Positions 1 to 9,115 of a stretch of 64,000 nucleotides of DNA are shown here, one piece after another. The translations under genes were made by a program, and so were the position numbers. The notes under the pieces were generated by a model, which was not told the origin of the DNA, did not search any database, and worked only from the letters and a program-made list of their open reading frames with translations. Source of the DNA: Catenovulum sediminis (GTDB lineage Bacteria; Pseudomonadota; Gammaproteobacteria; Enterobacterales; Alteromonadaceae); assembly GCF_040270295.1 (NCBI RefSeq), contig NZ_JBELOE010000254.1. One strand, written 5' to 3'. Each line of letters opens with the position of its first letter. Within the stretch, counting starts at the first letter, position 1.

Positions 1-171
1 AGCCCGAAGGGCAATGGCTATTTTAACCCTTAACGGCATTAGAATTCGTTTATTTAGAATGACTAACCCCCACTCATTCTGCTTTGTTAATGATTAAAAT
101 AGCCTATTGCTCAAAAATAATACAAAGATTCACACGCCCTAATAATTGGTTAAAATAAAAATGGATATACA
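1..171. other. Left-edge intergenic region with nested inverted repeats
   Basis: No gene is visible before the first start codon. An 11-base arm at 16-26 (ggctattttaa) is exactly complementary to 94-104, and a second 7-bp hairpin (56-62 with 74-80) lies inside it. This could be the 3' end structure of an upstream transcript or part of the 5' region of the kinase gene. No clear promoter was identified. Confidence 0.3.
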
Positions 172-1887
172 ATGAAAAGTACGCTTTCTATTGAGATCGG
201 CGGTTCGAGTATCGCAGGTGTAAAGCCGGTTAATCAAGATGCCTTTGCTGCCCAAATTCCAAAAGGGCAGGCGTTAGATTTTAAAGGCGTTGCTGTTGCG
301 ATAGCCGATGGGATTAGCAGTAGCCGCCGTTCGCAGGAAGCCGCACAACTTTGTGTTACCCAGTTTATTACCGATTATTATTCAACGCCAGATACTTGGA
401 ATGTTAATAAATCTGCGGCTCGAATTTTGACCGCGCTGAACTCTTGGCTGCATAACGAAAACCGCAAAAAAACAGATGATGGATTGGTCTGTACACTCAG
501 TACCTTAGTTATAAAATCTTGTACGGCACATTTGTTTCATATTGGTGATAGCCGGATATATCGGATGCATGACGGTGATTTTCATTGTTTAACGCGCGAT
601 CATGTCCATGGCTCACGCTCAGAAAATTTTTTAACGCGGGCAATGGGGATTGATAGTCATTTAGAAGTTGATTATCAAACAGTAGATGATTTGAAAGTAG
701 GTGATTACTTTATCTTAAGTACCGATGGGCTGCACAATTTTGTGAATGAAAGTACCATTTGCAAAATGGTTTCACAAGCCGAAGATCTCGTTAAAGCGGC
801 AGAAGAATTAGCGGCTATGGCAGTTGAAAATGGCAGTGATGATAATATTTCTTGTGTTATTTTACGTATAGATAGCTTGCCACATGAAGATGTTGAAGAA
901 GCGCATCGACGAATCAGTAAATTGGTTATTCCGCCTGTTTTAGAAGCGGGCCAGTCTATTGATGGTTTCACCGTGAGGCGCGTGTTGTTTAGCGGGACAC
1001 GCAGCCATGTATTTTTGGTTGAAGATCAAGATAAAAATCAATTTGCGTTAAAAATGCCATCACACGGATATCGTGATGAACCCGAGTATTTAGATGGTTT
1101 TTTACGTGAAGAGTGGATTGGTACACGTTTAAAACACAGAAACGTGATGCGCATTCACGCTCGCCCAGAAAACAGCCCGTTTATGTATCACCTGTGCGAA
1201 TATTTAGGTGGACAGAACTTGCGCCAGTGGATGATGGATAACCCGAAACCGAGCTTAGATGAAGTGCGTAAAATTATTACTGAGGTCGTGCATGCGCTGC
1301 GTTATTTTCAGCGTAATGGCATGGTACATCGAGATTTGAAACCTGAGAATGTCATTATAGACAAGTTTGGTCAAATCAAAGTAATTGATTTTGGAACGGT
1401 TGCGGTTGAAGGTTTAGAGGATATTCTTAGTCCAATAGAGGAGACATGTCCGGTCGGTTCTGTTGATTATATTGCACCTGAGTATTTAATGGGACACAAA
1501 GGGACATTCCAGGCAGATTTGTATTCTGTCGCAGTGATGTTTTATGAGATGTACGTAGGGCAATTGCCATTTGAATTAGGCAATTTAAGGAATAAAATTC
1601 CAGATAACTATAACTTTTGGCGTTATCGAAGTGCAAAAGACTATCGTGTGGATGCGCCCAAGTGGCTAGATATCGCTTTAGAAAAAGCAACTTCGCCCAA
1701 TCCGAGTTATCGCCATCAGGCATTTTCCGAGTTTTTAGCGGATATTAGCTCACCTAATCAGACATTGATGCGCCGCTATGAGTCTAAACCTTTAATAGAA
1801 CGCAATCCAATTCAATTTTGGAAGATAAGCAGTTTGTTGCTTTTTGTAAGCAACTTGCTTTTAATATATTTATTGCTCAATCGCTAA
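172..1887 (+). CDS. Bifunctional PP2C phosphatase / Ser-Thr protein kinase, membrane-anchored
   Basis: The 571-residue protein joins a PP2C-type phosphatase domain (about residues 5-240) to a eukaryotic-like protein kinase domain (about 265-535). The phosphatase half shows the metal-site signatures AIADGIS, HIGDSRIYR, LSTDGL and GSDDNIS. The kinase half has the ATP-anchoring lysine in FALKMP, the catalytic loop HRDLKPEN and the metal-binding DFG, so both halves look active. One hydrophobic segment at the extreme C-terminus (about 548-569) should tether it to the inner membrane with both domains in the cytoplasm. Known homologues of this architecture often sit beside nitrate transporter genes; any such neighbour lies outside the window. 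It converges with the downstream minus-strand gene. The substrate is unknown. Confidence 0.9.
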   Translation: MKSTLSIEIGGSSIAGVKPVNQDAFAAQIPKGQALDFKGVAVAIADGISSSRRSQEAAQLCVTQFITDYYSTPDTWNVNKSAARILTALNSWLHNENRKKTDDGLVCTLSTLVIKSCTAHLFHIGDSRIYRMHDGDFHCLTRDHVHGSRSENFLTRAMGIDSHLEVDYQTVDDLKVGDYFILSTDGLHNFVNESTICKMVSQAEDLVKAAEELAAMAVENGSDDNISCVILRIDSLPHEDVEEAHRRISKLVIPPVLEAGQSIDGFTVRRVLFSGTRSHVFLVEDQDKNQFALKMPSHGYRDEPEYLDGFLREEWIGTRLKHRNVMRIHARPENSPFMYHLCEYLGGQNLRQWMMDNPKPSLDEVRKIITEVVHALRYFQRNGMVHRDLKPENVIIDKFGQIKVIDFGTVAVEGLEDILSPIEETCPVGSVDYIAPEYLMGHKGTFQADLYSVAVMFYEMYVGQLPFELGNLRNKIPDNYNFWRYRSAKDYRVDAPKWLDIALEKATSPNPSYRHQAFSEFLADISSPNQTLMRRYESKPLIERNPIQFWKISSLLLFVSNLLLIYLLLNR

Positions 1888-1913
1888 TCTCATAAACTTA
1901 AAGCACGGGTTTT

Positions 1914-4403
1914 TTAGTCAACCAGTGCTTTAACTTCGGCACTTAAAAATGTATGAATCGGTGCAGGCTTGGCTATGTGGTAACCTTGCGCGAAATCGAC
2001 ACCTATTTCTTCTAATAAATTTAAGGTTTCTTGGTTTTCAACGAATTCGGCAACTGAGACCTTGTTTAAACTGCGAGCAATTTCATGAATAGCCCTCACT
2101 AGAGCTAAATCGATAGGATCGTCTGGCATGTCTTTGACAAAAGAGCCATCTATCTTAACGCTATGCGCGGGTAGTTGTTTAAGGTAGGTAAAAGTACTAA
2201 AACCTGTACCAAAGTCATCTATCGAGAAGTCACAGCCTAACTGAGTTAAACGTTCTATCATGCGCAGGGTACCTGCTAAATTGGTTAAACTGGCACTTTC
2301 CGTTAGCTCAAAAATAATCCGTTTAGGATCGACTCTATATTGCATCATTTTCTGTTCAATGAGTGGGGTTAGTTTTTCATCACTAAAGGCGTGCGCTGAA
2401 AGGTTAATTGCCATTCTGGGGATTTCAGGGTAATCCGCAAGATATTTAATGGCTTTTGCGACAACTTGATGGTCAAGCAATTTTATATCGTCGGCTCTTT
2501 CTAACGCTGGGATGAAACTTCCAGGGTAGATCAATTTGTTGTCAATATTTAAGCGGACCAAAGCTTCATAGTAGGCAATCTCACGTGTTCGTATTTCAAT
2601 AACAGGTTGGAAATGTAATACGATTTGGTCATTAGCGATAGCTTGCTGTAACTGATGAATCCACTCTATCGTATCTCGCAGGTTCTCACTGTCCTGATCA
2701 CTTTCTGAATAAATGTGGACTAAATCTCGACCTCTACGCTTTGCCACATACAAGGCGATATCAGCTTGCTTAAGGTATTCGTGTCCATCTTTTGCAATAC
2801 CGTTTATACTGGTTACCCCGACACTGCAACTTAATTTATAAACTTGATCATTAAATTGATAATGGCCAGATTTGACGGTGTCGCATATCTCTTCCGCTAA
2901 TTCATGTGCATCTAACATGCTTGAATGAGAGAGTAATAACGCAAACTCGTCACCACCGATGCGACATAATAAGTCTGATTTTCTTAAACGGGATTTGATT
3001 GCACTTGCGACCTCTTTTAATACCATATCCCCTTGGTGATGGCCTTGAGAGTCATTAATAACTTTGAAATGGTCTAAGTCAATATACAATAGTGCATGTG
3101 GGCCTTCGCCACGACTGGCCATTTTGCTGTATCTGTTTAGTTCATTATCGAAATAGTAGCGATTATGTAAGCCGGTAAGGGTATCGTGTAATGCAAGATG
3201 TTCTAATTTAAACTCGGCGGATTTGCGTTTTGAAATATCGTCAATTGTTGCGGTTAATACGCTGCGTTTATCATGGTCTGAATTACTGGAGAACCTAGCT
3301 TCTACCCATATATCCTCGCCGTCTTTATGTTTAAGCTTAAATTCCAACGAGCAGTTTTTAACTTGCTGTAACAGCATATCGTTGATGGTATCGAAAACTA
3401 AACCTTCTTGGGCCTCAAACTTGGGACACACATAGTTGATGAACGGGCGTTGTATTGTTTCATGTATCTCAAAACCCGTTAAATTAGACCAAGCTTTATT
3501 GATAAAATTAACTTCACCTTTGTGGTTGAGTTCCAATACAACTGTTGTCATATTGTCTAATAACTGCTGGTGTGCTTGTGATATTTCCCGGTATTCAATT
3601 TCTCGTTGTCTGAGTTCAGTTACTTTTTCAGCAAACTGTTGGTTGCTGATCATGAAATCTTCACGTCTTGAGGCTATTTCGCAGACGCGCCTTAGTTGCT
3701 CAGCTCTAAATGGTTTTGTTATAAAATCAGCAGCCCCTTGGATGATCATGGTTTCCGCCATGTCAATTGTGCCATGCGCCGTCATGATAATTACAGCTTG
3801 TGCCGGTTTAACGGCCATCATATGCTCAAGCACTTTTTCTCCCGATAAGCCGGGCAACATCACATCTAATAATACAATGTCATAGTTTTGCTTACTCCAA
3901 AGTTCAATGCCTTCTTCCCCTGTCGCGGCAACAGTCACATCAAACCTGTGTTGTAGTATGCGCTCCACAATTTCTTGAATCGACTCATTATCTTCAACAA
4001 CTAACATCGACACTTTATCTGAAGTCGATGATTCACCTGACTGTGCGTCAGATAATACTTGTGATATTTGATCGATATTTTCATACGGAATGAGTTTATT
4101 AATACCGAATTCACGAGCGGTTGTTTCTGCTATATGTTCACACCAAGTTGCAGCTAAGACGATAATTGGGATGTTTGCAGAACAGCGAAAAATGCCAGAA
4201 CGAACCATACGAGACAATCGCCAGCCATCGAGCCCTTCGATTTCAATGTCGGTCACGAGCGCGTGTATGTTTTGTTTGCGCAAACATTGAATGGCTTCAG
4301 TGCCACTGTTTGCACAAACCACTTCGTATACACCTGTATTTTCTATTTGCGCTTGTATCGTTTGACAATGTGTTTGATTGCCATTCACTAGCAGTAGTTT
4401 CAT
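1914..4403 (-). CDS. Receiver-receiver-PAS-GGDEF-EAL c-di-GMP signalling protein
   Basis: About 829 residues from the ATG at 4403; an in-frame ATG at 4415 is also possible. The first receiver-like domain (about 1-115) keeps an Asp in VTDIEIEG but lacks the usual N-terminal acidic pair (LLVNGN) and the KP motif, so it is probably not a normal phospho-acceptor. The second receiver (about 130-250) is complete: VVEDNE, LLDVMLP, MTAHG and KPF. A PAS domain follows, then a GGDEF domain with an intact RIGGDEF and an RxxD inhibitory site (RKSD) just upstream, then an EAL domain with YEALVRL, ELTES, DDFGTGF and KIDGSFV. Both cyclase and phosphodiesterase activities are possible. No histidine kinase is adjacent. 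It may influence the Lap system further along the window through the c-di-GMP pool (inference). Confidence 0.9.
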   Translation of the reverse strand: MKLLLVNGNQTHCQTIQAQIENTGVYEVVCANSGTEAIQCLRKQNIHALVTDIEIEGLDGWRLSRMVRSGIFRCSANIPIIVLAATWCEHIAETTAREFGINKLIPYENIDQISQVLSDAQSGESSTSDKVSMLVVEDNESIQEIVERILQHRFDVTVAATGEEGIELWSKQNYDIVLLDVMLPGLSGEKVLEHMMAVKPAQAVIIMTAHGTIDMAETMIIQGAADFITKPFRAEQLRRVCEIASRREDFMISNQQFAEKVTELRQREIEYREISQAHQQLLDNMTTVVLELNHKGEVNFINKAWSNLTGFEIHETIQRPFINYVCPKFEAQEGLVFDTINDMLLQQVKNCSLEFKLKHKDGEDIWVEARFSSNSDHDKRSVLTATIDDISKRKSAEFKLEHLALHDTLTGLHNRYYFDNELNRYSKMASRGEGPHALLYIDLDHFKVINDSQGHHQGDMVLKEVASAIKSRLRKSDLLCRIGGDEFALLLSHSSMLDAHELAEEICDTVKSGHYQFNDQVYKLSCSVGVTSINGIAKDGHEYLKQADIALYVAKRRGRDLVHIYSESDQDSENLRDTIEWIHQLQQAIANDQIVLHFQPVIEIRTREIAYYEALVRLNIDNKLIYPGSFIPALERADDIKLLDHQVVAKAIKYLADYPEIPRMAINLSAHAFSDEKLTPLIEQKMMQYRVDPKRIIFELTESASLTNLAGTLRMIERLTQLGCDFSIDDFGTGFSTFTYLKQLPAHSVKIDGSFVKDMPDDPIDLALVRAIHEIARSLNKVSVAEFVENQETLNLLEEIGVDFAQGYHIAKPAPIHTFLSAEVKALVD

Positions 4404-4415
4404 CGAACTCCTCAT

Positions 4416-4746
4416 CCTGATTCTTCTTCTACCTGTGTTTTTTAACGAACATTTTGATAGCCCGAGTATTGTTTTGTTTTACTTTATTCTAACAGGCGAC
4501 AGATTGTTCTGAGATTAACAAATAATCTTTAGTAGGGCGACACATTTTTTATAAACCCCTGATAGTTCTCTAAGTTAGCTTAATTTTGAAAGCGCTCTGG
4601 CAATAATATAATGCCAATCGCACCTCATTTGGTATATAGATTGCTAGTAACTAAATTATAGTTATAAATATTGGCACTTTTTCAATATTTAAGCGATTTA
4701 ACGAACAGTTTCGTCGAGATTTTGACGTTTTAAGGTAGCTGTAACA
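4416..4746. other. Divergent intergenic region, no gene seen
   Basis: This 331-bp AT-rich region separates two divergently transcribed genes and must carry promoters for both. I see no coding potential, repeat or strong hairpin in it. Confidence 0.5.
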
Positions 4747-6522
4747 ATGAAAATTGAAATGAATAGGGTAGAACGACAAAGCAAATGGGTTATTTTGACA
4801 TTCTTGTTGTTTTTAACAACCGCTTGTTCAGGCTCTTTGGAATCCGAACGACAGCAGGGTAATCAACCTGATTCAGGTTCACTAAACGTGGACATTGGTG
4901 GCGACATTGAATTGGCGATTGGCAGTGCGCCTATTGCTATCAATAGTTTAGTCACGGGCGGCGCTGAACCTTATACTTATGCTTGGTCAACTCAGCCGGT
5001 GTTGTTTAATGAAGCGTTATCTGCAGAGGATGCTGCAAATATAGAATTTGAAATTCCTGAAGATGTCACGACCGAAAACAATGTATTGTTAACACTTAAA
5101 GTGACAGATGCAAATGGTGTAGCTGGACAAGCGCAAATCAATGTCTCTATTTCCCCTAACAACACATTGCCTATTATTACACTTGCAGCAGACGATAATG
5201 ATCAAGTGGTCGATTCGGGACAAGGTTTTAACTTAAATGCTGAGTGGATTGATGCTGAAGATGGCGAAAATGTTGCTGCAGCGCAGATATTTGTAGAACA
5301 ACTATCAGGTATTACCATTGAAAATTTACCTACATCCGGTTTGCTGGTTTCATTTCCGATGTCTGACGATTCCTCTCCGGCACTAGCCGTCATTGCAGAC
5401 AATCAATTTGTAAATCAAAGCAGTAGTGTTGTTACTTTAAGATTTATATTGTCTGTAACTGATCAAGCGTCGGGTATTCGCACGCAAAGTATTGATATTG
5501 ATATTTTACCTGCGAGTGAGTCTGCTCCGGTTGTCAGTGCGGGTAATAACAAGGTGGTTTATGAAGGAGAGTTGGTGACCTTGTTTGGTTCTGTCTCTTC
5601 CAATGGCATCAGTCAATTTAACTGGAATCAAGTTGACGGTGAAGTACCTTTGACTTTAGTTGGCGCGCAAAACCAAAATTTGCAATTTACCGCGCCGGAT
5701 GTGCAAACGCCGACAATATATGAATTTCAGTTTACTGCTACGAATAGCACGACCAATAGACGTAACTCAGATTTTGTGCGCGTGACTGTTTTACCTGTTA
5801 CCGATACAAATGGCTTAAATGACACTGGGGTTACTTTGTGTGCGGATCAGCAAAGCAATAGTGTGAACTGTGGTCTAACGAGTTTTCCACGTCAGGATGC
5901 TGAATCAGGGCGTGACCCAGTAGAGTTAATAAATGGTTTAAATAAAACCGGTGCAGGGGAGCTTGGGTTTGATTTTTCTTTACTAGACGAAAATGGTGAA
6001 GAAATTTATTCTGGCACACCAAGTTGTATTCGAGATAATGTCACTGGGTTAATTTGGGAAATTAAATCGACCTCCGGCTTACGCGCGCACACACATACTT
6101 TTACTTGGTTTGATAGTGGTGATACTAATGGTGGCATAGAGGGGACACAAAATTCATCGCAGGCAAGCTGCTTTGTCGATACCAATATTAGTTCTTGTGA
6201 CACTGAATCTTACGTAAATGCGGTCAATTCGATTGGCCTGTGTGGGGCTAATGATTGGCGTTTACCTAGAGTTTTTGAGCTAACCTCTATTCTTAATTAT
6301 GGTCAGACTGAAGACAAGATGGCGCTTGGCGGAGATAATAGACAGTTGTGGCCCAATCATGCCAAAACGGATACTCCGTATTGGACAAGTTCTTCCAGTG
6401 TATTTGGTGTGAGTGATCCGGAAAATGTAGCAGCACCAAGAGCCTGGGCTATAAACTTGTCAACCGGTAACGAAGCCTCGCGTAGTAAAAGTAATACAGC
6501 ACATGTATTGTTAGTGCGCTAA
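4747..6522 (+). CDS. Lipoprotein with PKD/Ig-like repeats and C-terminal DUF1566 (Lcl) domain
   Basis: A 591-residue secreted lipoprotein. The hydrophobic signal ends in a lipobox (LTTAC), giving a lipidated Cys near residue 27. The central part (about 45-350) looks like Ig/PKD/cadherin-type beta-sandwich modules, with phrases such as AYTYAWS and FNWNQVDG. The last 170 residues match the DUF1566/Lcl pattern: a conserved Trp in GLIWE, the NDWRLPRVFEL motif, YWTSS and AWAINLSTG. DUF1566 domains occur in surface proteins and are thought to bind ligands; the role here is unknown. The gene lies 13 bp upstream of a second DUF1566 gene, so the two probably form an operon and may work together. Confidence 0.8.
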   Translation: MKIEMNRVERQSKWVILTFLLFLTTACSGSLESERQQGNQPDSGSLNVDIGGDIELAIGSAPIAINSLVTGGAEPYTYAWSTQPVLFNEALSAEDAANIEFEIPEDVTTENNVLLTLKVTDANGVAGQAQINVSISPNNTLPIITLAADDNDQVVDSGQGFNLNAEWIDAEDGENVAAAQIFVEQLSGITIENLPTSGLLVSFPMSDDSSPALAVIADNQFVNQSSSVVTLRFILSVTDQASGIRTQSIDIDILPASESAPVVSAGNNKVVYEGELVTLFGSVSSNGISQFNWNQVDGEVPLTLVGAQNQNLQFTAPDVQTPTIYEFQFTATNSTTNRRNSDFVRVTVLPVTDTNGLNDTGVTLCADQQSNSVNCGLTSFPRQDAESGRDPVELINGLNKTGAGELGFDFSLLDENGEEIYSGTPSCIRDNVTGLIWEIKSTSGLRAHTHTFTWFDSGDTNGGIEGTQNSSQASCFVDTNISSCDTESYVNAVNSIGLCGANDWRLPRVFELTSILNYGQTEDKMALGGDNRQLWPNHAKTDTPYWTSSSSVFGVSDPENVAAPRAWAINLSTGNEASRSKSNTAHVLLVR

Positions 6523-6535
6523 CGGAGAATAAACG

Positions 6536-7072
6536 ATGAAATTTACGCTGTTAACTGCTACAACTTTATTTGTTTCGAGCTTTAGTCTAAATACATATGC
6601 ATTTTGTACCGACTCAGTGGCACCAACTGTTGATACAAGTAATTATATCCTGGATAGTCAAAACGGGGTTATCACAGATGCCAAAAATGGATTAATGTGG
6701 TCTGTGTGCAACCATGGTGAAAATTGGATTGCATCAGATTCTCGTTGTGACGGCAGCGCGGAAAGCGTTATTTGGCAAAGCGCTTTACAATCTAGTACGA
6801 CAACGTCGTTAGCCGGTTATGATGATTGGCGGGTACCGAATATAAAAGAGTTGATGAGTCTTATTGAACGACAATGTGCGGAGCCTGCGATCCCGATTAG
6901 TCTTTTTGCAAGTACCGAGAATGAAGCATACTGGACCTCAACACCCGTTTACAACACAGGAACAACTAATTTAGTTTGGGCGGTCCACTTTAAAGAGGGG
7001 ACAAACATACAAAGAGATAAATCGAGTGCAGCACTTATTCGATTTGTGCGCAAAGTGTCAAATGCAAATTAG
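6536..7072 (+). CDS. Secreted DUF1566 domain protein
   Basis: A 178-residue protein with a cleavable signal peptide (hydrophobic LLTATTLFVSSFSLNTYA, cut before FCTD). It then consists almost entirely of one DUF1566/Lcl domain: GLMWSVCN, YDDWRVPNIKELMSL, AYWTSTPVY and WAVHF. It has four cysteines after the signal, consistent with an oxidised periplasmic or surface protein. It has a good ribosome-binding site (ACGGAG) and follows the DUF1566 lipoprotein gene after 13 bp. It resembles the C-terminal domain of that neighbour, suggesting duplication or partnership. Confidence 0.8.
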   Translation: MKFTLLTATTLFVSSFSLNTYAFCTDSVAPTVDTSNYILDSQNGVITDAKNGLMWSVCNHGENWIASDSRCDGSAESVIWQSALQSSTTTSLAGYDDWRVPNIKELMSLIERQCAEPAIPISLFASTENEAYWTSTPVYNTGTTNLVWAVHFKEGTNIQRDKSSAALIRFVRKVSNAN

Positions 7073-7185
7073 ATTTCAAATGTGTATATTTTTTATGCAT
7101 TGTGGTTGTTATACTTAAGGAAGATAAAATGAAGAATGTAAATTGCTTCTTAATGTCTGATAATGCTGTCGTTCAGGAGATTGTT

Positions 7186-7455
7186 ATGGACAAAGACAAA
7201 CAGACAGCAATTCGACGCAAAAAAATGACTGTTAGCGCATGGCTAATTCTGATTTGTGTGGCGTTGCTGCCCGTCGTTATAGCTTGGGGGCTTTCCCAAT
7301 TTAATATTGCGGATAGTACAATAACCATTTTCACCATTATCGGCGTTTTAGTCGCCGTATTGGGAATTCAGTTATATTGGGCACGTCGCAACAACCTAAA
7401 GGACCTGGATAAAAAGAAAGATCATCTAAAAAATAATCAATCATCAAATAAGTAA
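7186..7455 (+). CDS. Small two-helix membrane protein of unknown function
   Basis: A product of about 89 residues from the ATG at 7186, which is preceded by a well-spaced AGGAGA. An upstream in-frame ATG at 7129 also has a purine-rich site and would add 19 residues. A basic N-terminus (RRKK) is followed by two hydrophobic segments (WLILICVALLPVVIAWGL and ITIFTIIGVLVAVLGIQLYW), then a lysine-rich tail. I do not recognise the family. It overlaps the 3' end of the convergent lipoprotein gene by 19 bp. Confidence 0.55.
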   Translation: MDKDKQTAIRRKKMTVSAWLILICVALLPVVIAWGLSQFNIADSTITIFTIIGVLVAVLGIQLYWARRNNLKDLDKKKDHLKNNQSSNK

Positions 7456-8003
7456 TTTGGTATTTTAATTTCTCTATTTGAATCAGGACTGTTTGTGAAT
7501 ATCACTTTAGGAGTGTAGTTAATCCAATCGACTTGTTTAGTTATTTTATAGTCTTGATCAAATTCTAATACCATCATCATATGCCATGGACCAAACTTTA
7601 TACCGTCGTAGATAAATGGCATAAAGTAGCCGGTAACTATCGCCGTGCTGTTGTCTACCCATATTTCCTCTACCACAACCGCACTGGCCGAATTTCCGAG
7701 TGAAAACTTTTCATCATGCCAGTTAAAAAAAGCTTTTATCGCTTCCCGACCTGAAGCCTTTTCACCTCGAATAATATCTTTGACCTGAGCATTTTCAGCA
7801 TAAAAGCTTAAAAAATATTCAAAGTCATCATGAAAGGCATACGCTGTCATAAATTGACTGGCAACTTCTTTAACTTTTTGCGCTTTTATTGGGTTTTCCG
7901 CTTGAGTTGATTTAGGTGTTGTATTGCAACCAAGCAGTGTTAATGACAGTGCTAATGTCAGTGCTAAGTACAATGCATTAAACAAATATTTCGAGTAAAT
8001 CAT
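7437..8003 (-). CDS. SnoaL/NTF2-like lipoprotein
   Basis: About 188 residues from the ATG at 8003 (an upstream ATG at 8021 is possible). The N-terminus is a lipoprotein signal with lipobox LLGC. The rest resembles the NTF2/SnoaL fold used by ketosteroid-isomerase-like proteins: AYAFHDDFEYFLSFYAENAQVKDII, then REAIKAFF and VTGYFMPFIYDGIKFGPWHMMMVLEF. That fold binds small molecules or acts in scaffolding; no substrate can be assigned. The start overlaps the end of hemW on the same strand, so the two are probably cotranscribed. Confidence 0.65.
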   Translation of the reverse strand: MIYSKYLFNALYLALTLALSLTLLGCNTTPKSTQAENPIKAQKVKEVASQFMTAYAFHDDFEYFLSFYAENAQVKDIIRGEKASGREAIKAFFNWHDEKFSLGNSASAVVVEEIWVDNSTAIVTGYFMPFIYDGIKFGPWHMMMVLEFDQDYKITKQVDWINYTPKVIFTNSPDSNREIKIPNYLFDD

Positions 8004-9114
8004 TAAGGTATCTGTGTCCATGTTGAGTCACTTGCCAGTGACTTTTTGTAACATCAATAAGCTCTTTGTCTGCCGCTTGTTGGATCATAGTGTTTATAGT
8101 GTTGACATGAAGGCCGGTAAGATTTTCAAAATCGAGCTGTTCACATGCTTCAAAAAGTCGAAAACGATTCATAAAAAACTCAAATATACGCTCTTCTTTT
8201 GCGACTAAGTGCGTTTTATAATTAAATTCTTTTGCGGCTTGCATATAGCCTTTCGGGTGTTTTATTTTCTCATATCGGAAAATTTCATTGCGCTCAGCAC
8301 GTGTTATCTTACCGTGTGCACCACAGCCAATTGCTAGGTAGTCACCAAAGCGCCAATAATTTAAGTTGTGCTTACTTTGATGATTATTTTTGCTGTATGC
8401 ACTAATTTCGTATTGACTATAGCCATGTTTAGCCAACAGTGCTTGGCCTTGTTGTTGAATTTTCCACAAGGTTTCGTCTAGCGGTAAAGTGGGAGGTTTT
8501 GAGGCAAATAATGTATTGGGCTCTATGGTTAATTGATACCAGGATAAATGTGGTGGTGCTAAATCGATTGCTCTTTGTAAATCAAATAACGCATCTTCTA
8601 CACTTTGTGCTGGCAATCCGTGCATTAAATCAATATTAAAACTATTAAGCTTTAGTTGCGTCGCCAATTGAGCGGCCTGTTGTGCTTGTAATGGATTGTG
8701 AATGCGCCCTAATTGCGTTAATTTATCTGCTTGGAAGCTTTGTACGCCAATCGAGAATCGATTGACACCAGCTTGTTTAAATCCCGTAAATTTTTGATTA
8801 TCGAGTGTGCCCGGGTTTGCTTCAAGTGTAATTTCGCAAAGCTCATCGAGCTGCACTAAACTCTTAACCCCTCTAAGTATTTTATCTATTGCTTGAGCAC
8901 TAAAAATGCTGGGTGTGCCACCGCCAAAAAAAATACTTTGAATTTTTCGGCCTTGCACTAGCGGTAAGTCTTGTTGCAGATCTTTAAGCATCGCAGCGAT
9001 ATATTGATCTTCTGGGATGCCATTTTTGACAGCATGCGAATTGAAGTCGCAATACGGGCACTTTTGCACACACCAAGGAATATGGATGTATAAACTAAGA
9101 GGAGGAAGTATCAT
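7978..9114 (-). CDS. hemW: Radical SAM heme chaperone HemW
   Basis: A 378-residue protein of the HemN-like radical SAM family. The N-terminus carries the cluster motif C-x3-C-x2-C in HIPWCVQKCPYCDF, which binds a [4Fe-4S] cluster and SAM, followed by FFGGGTPS, the Gly-rich SAM site. Length and the C-terminal winged-helix-like region fit HemW, which delivers heme to target proteins, rather than the longer coproporphyrinogen dehydrogenase HemN. It lies one base downstream of rdgB on the same strand, the order usual in gammaproteobacteria. Confidence 0.93.
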   Translation of the reverse strand: MILPPLSLYIHIPWCVQKCPYCDFNSHAVKNGIPEDQYIAAMLKDLQQDLPLVQGRKIQSIFFGGGTPSIFSAQAIDKILRGVKSLVQLDELCEITLEANPGTLDNQKFTGFKQAGVNRFSIGVQSFQADKLTQLGRIHNPLQAQQAAQLATQLKLNSFNIDLMHGLPAQSVEDALFDLQRAIDLAPPHLSWYQLTIEPNTLFASKPPTLPLDETLWKIQQQGQALLAKHGYSQYEISAYSKNNHQSKHNLNYWRFGDYLAIGCGAHGKITRAERNEIFRYEKIKHPKGYMQAAKEFNYKTHLVAKEERIFEFFMNRFRLFEACEQLDFENLTGLHVNTINTMIQQAADKELIDVTKSHWQVTQHGHRYLNDLLEIFV

Positions 9115-9115
9115 A

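Noticed and set aside
1903..1928. Hairpin between the convergent kinase and GGDEF-EAL genes as a terminator
   Set aside because: The stem is short and interrupted (GCAC/GTGC and GGTT/AACC with a mismatch) and the T-run is in the loop rather than after the stem.
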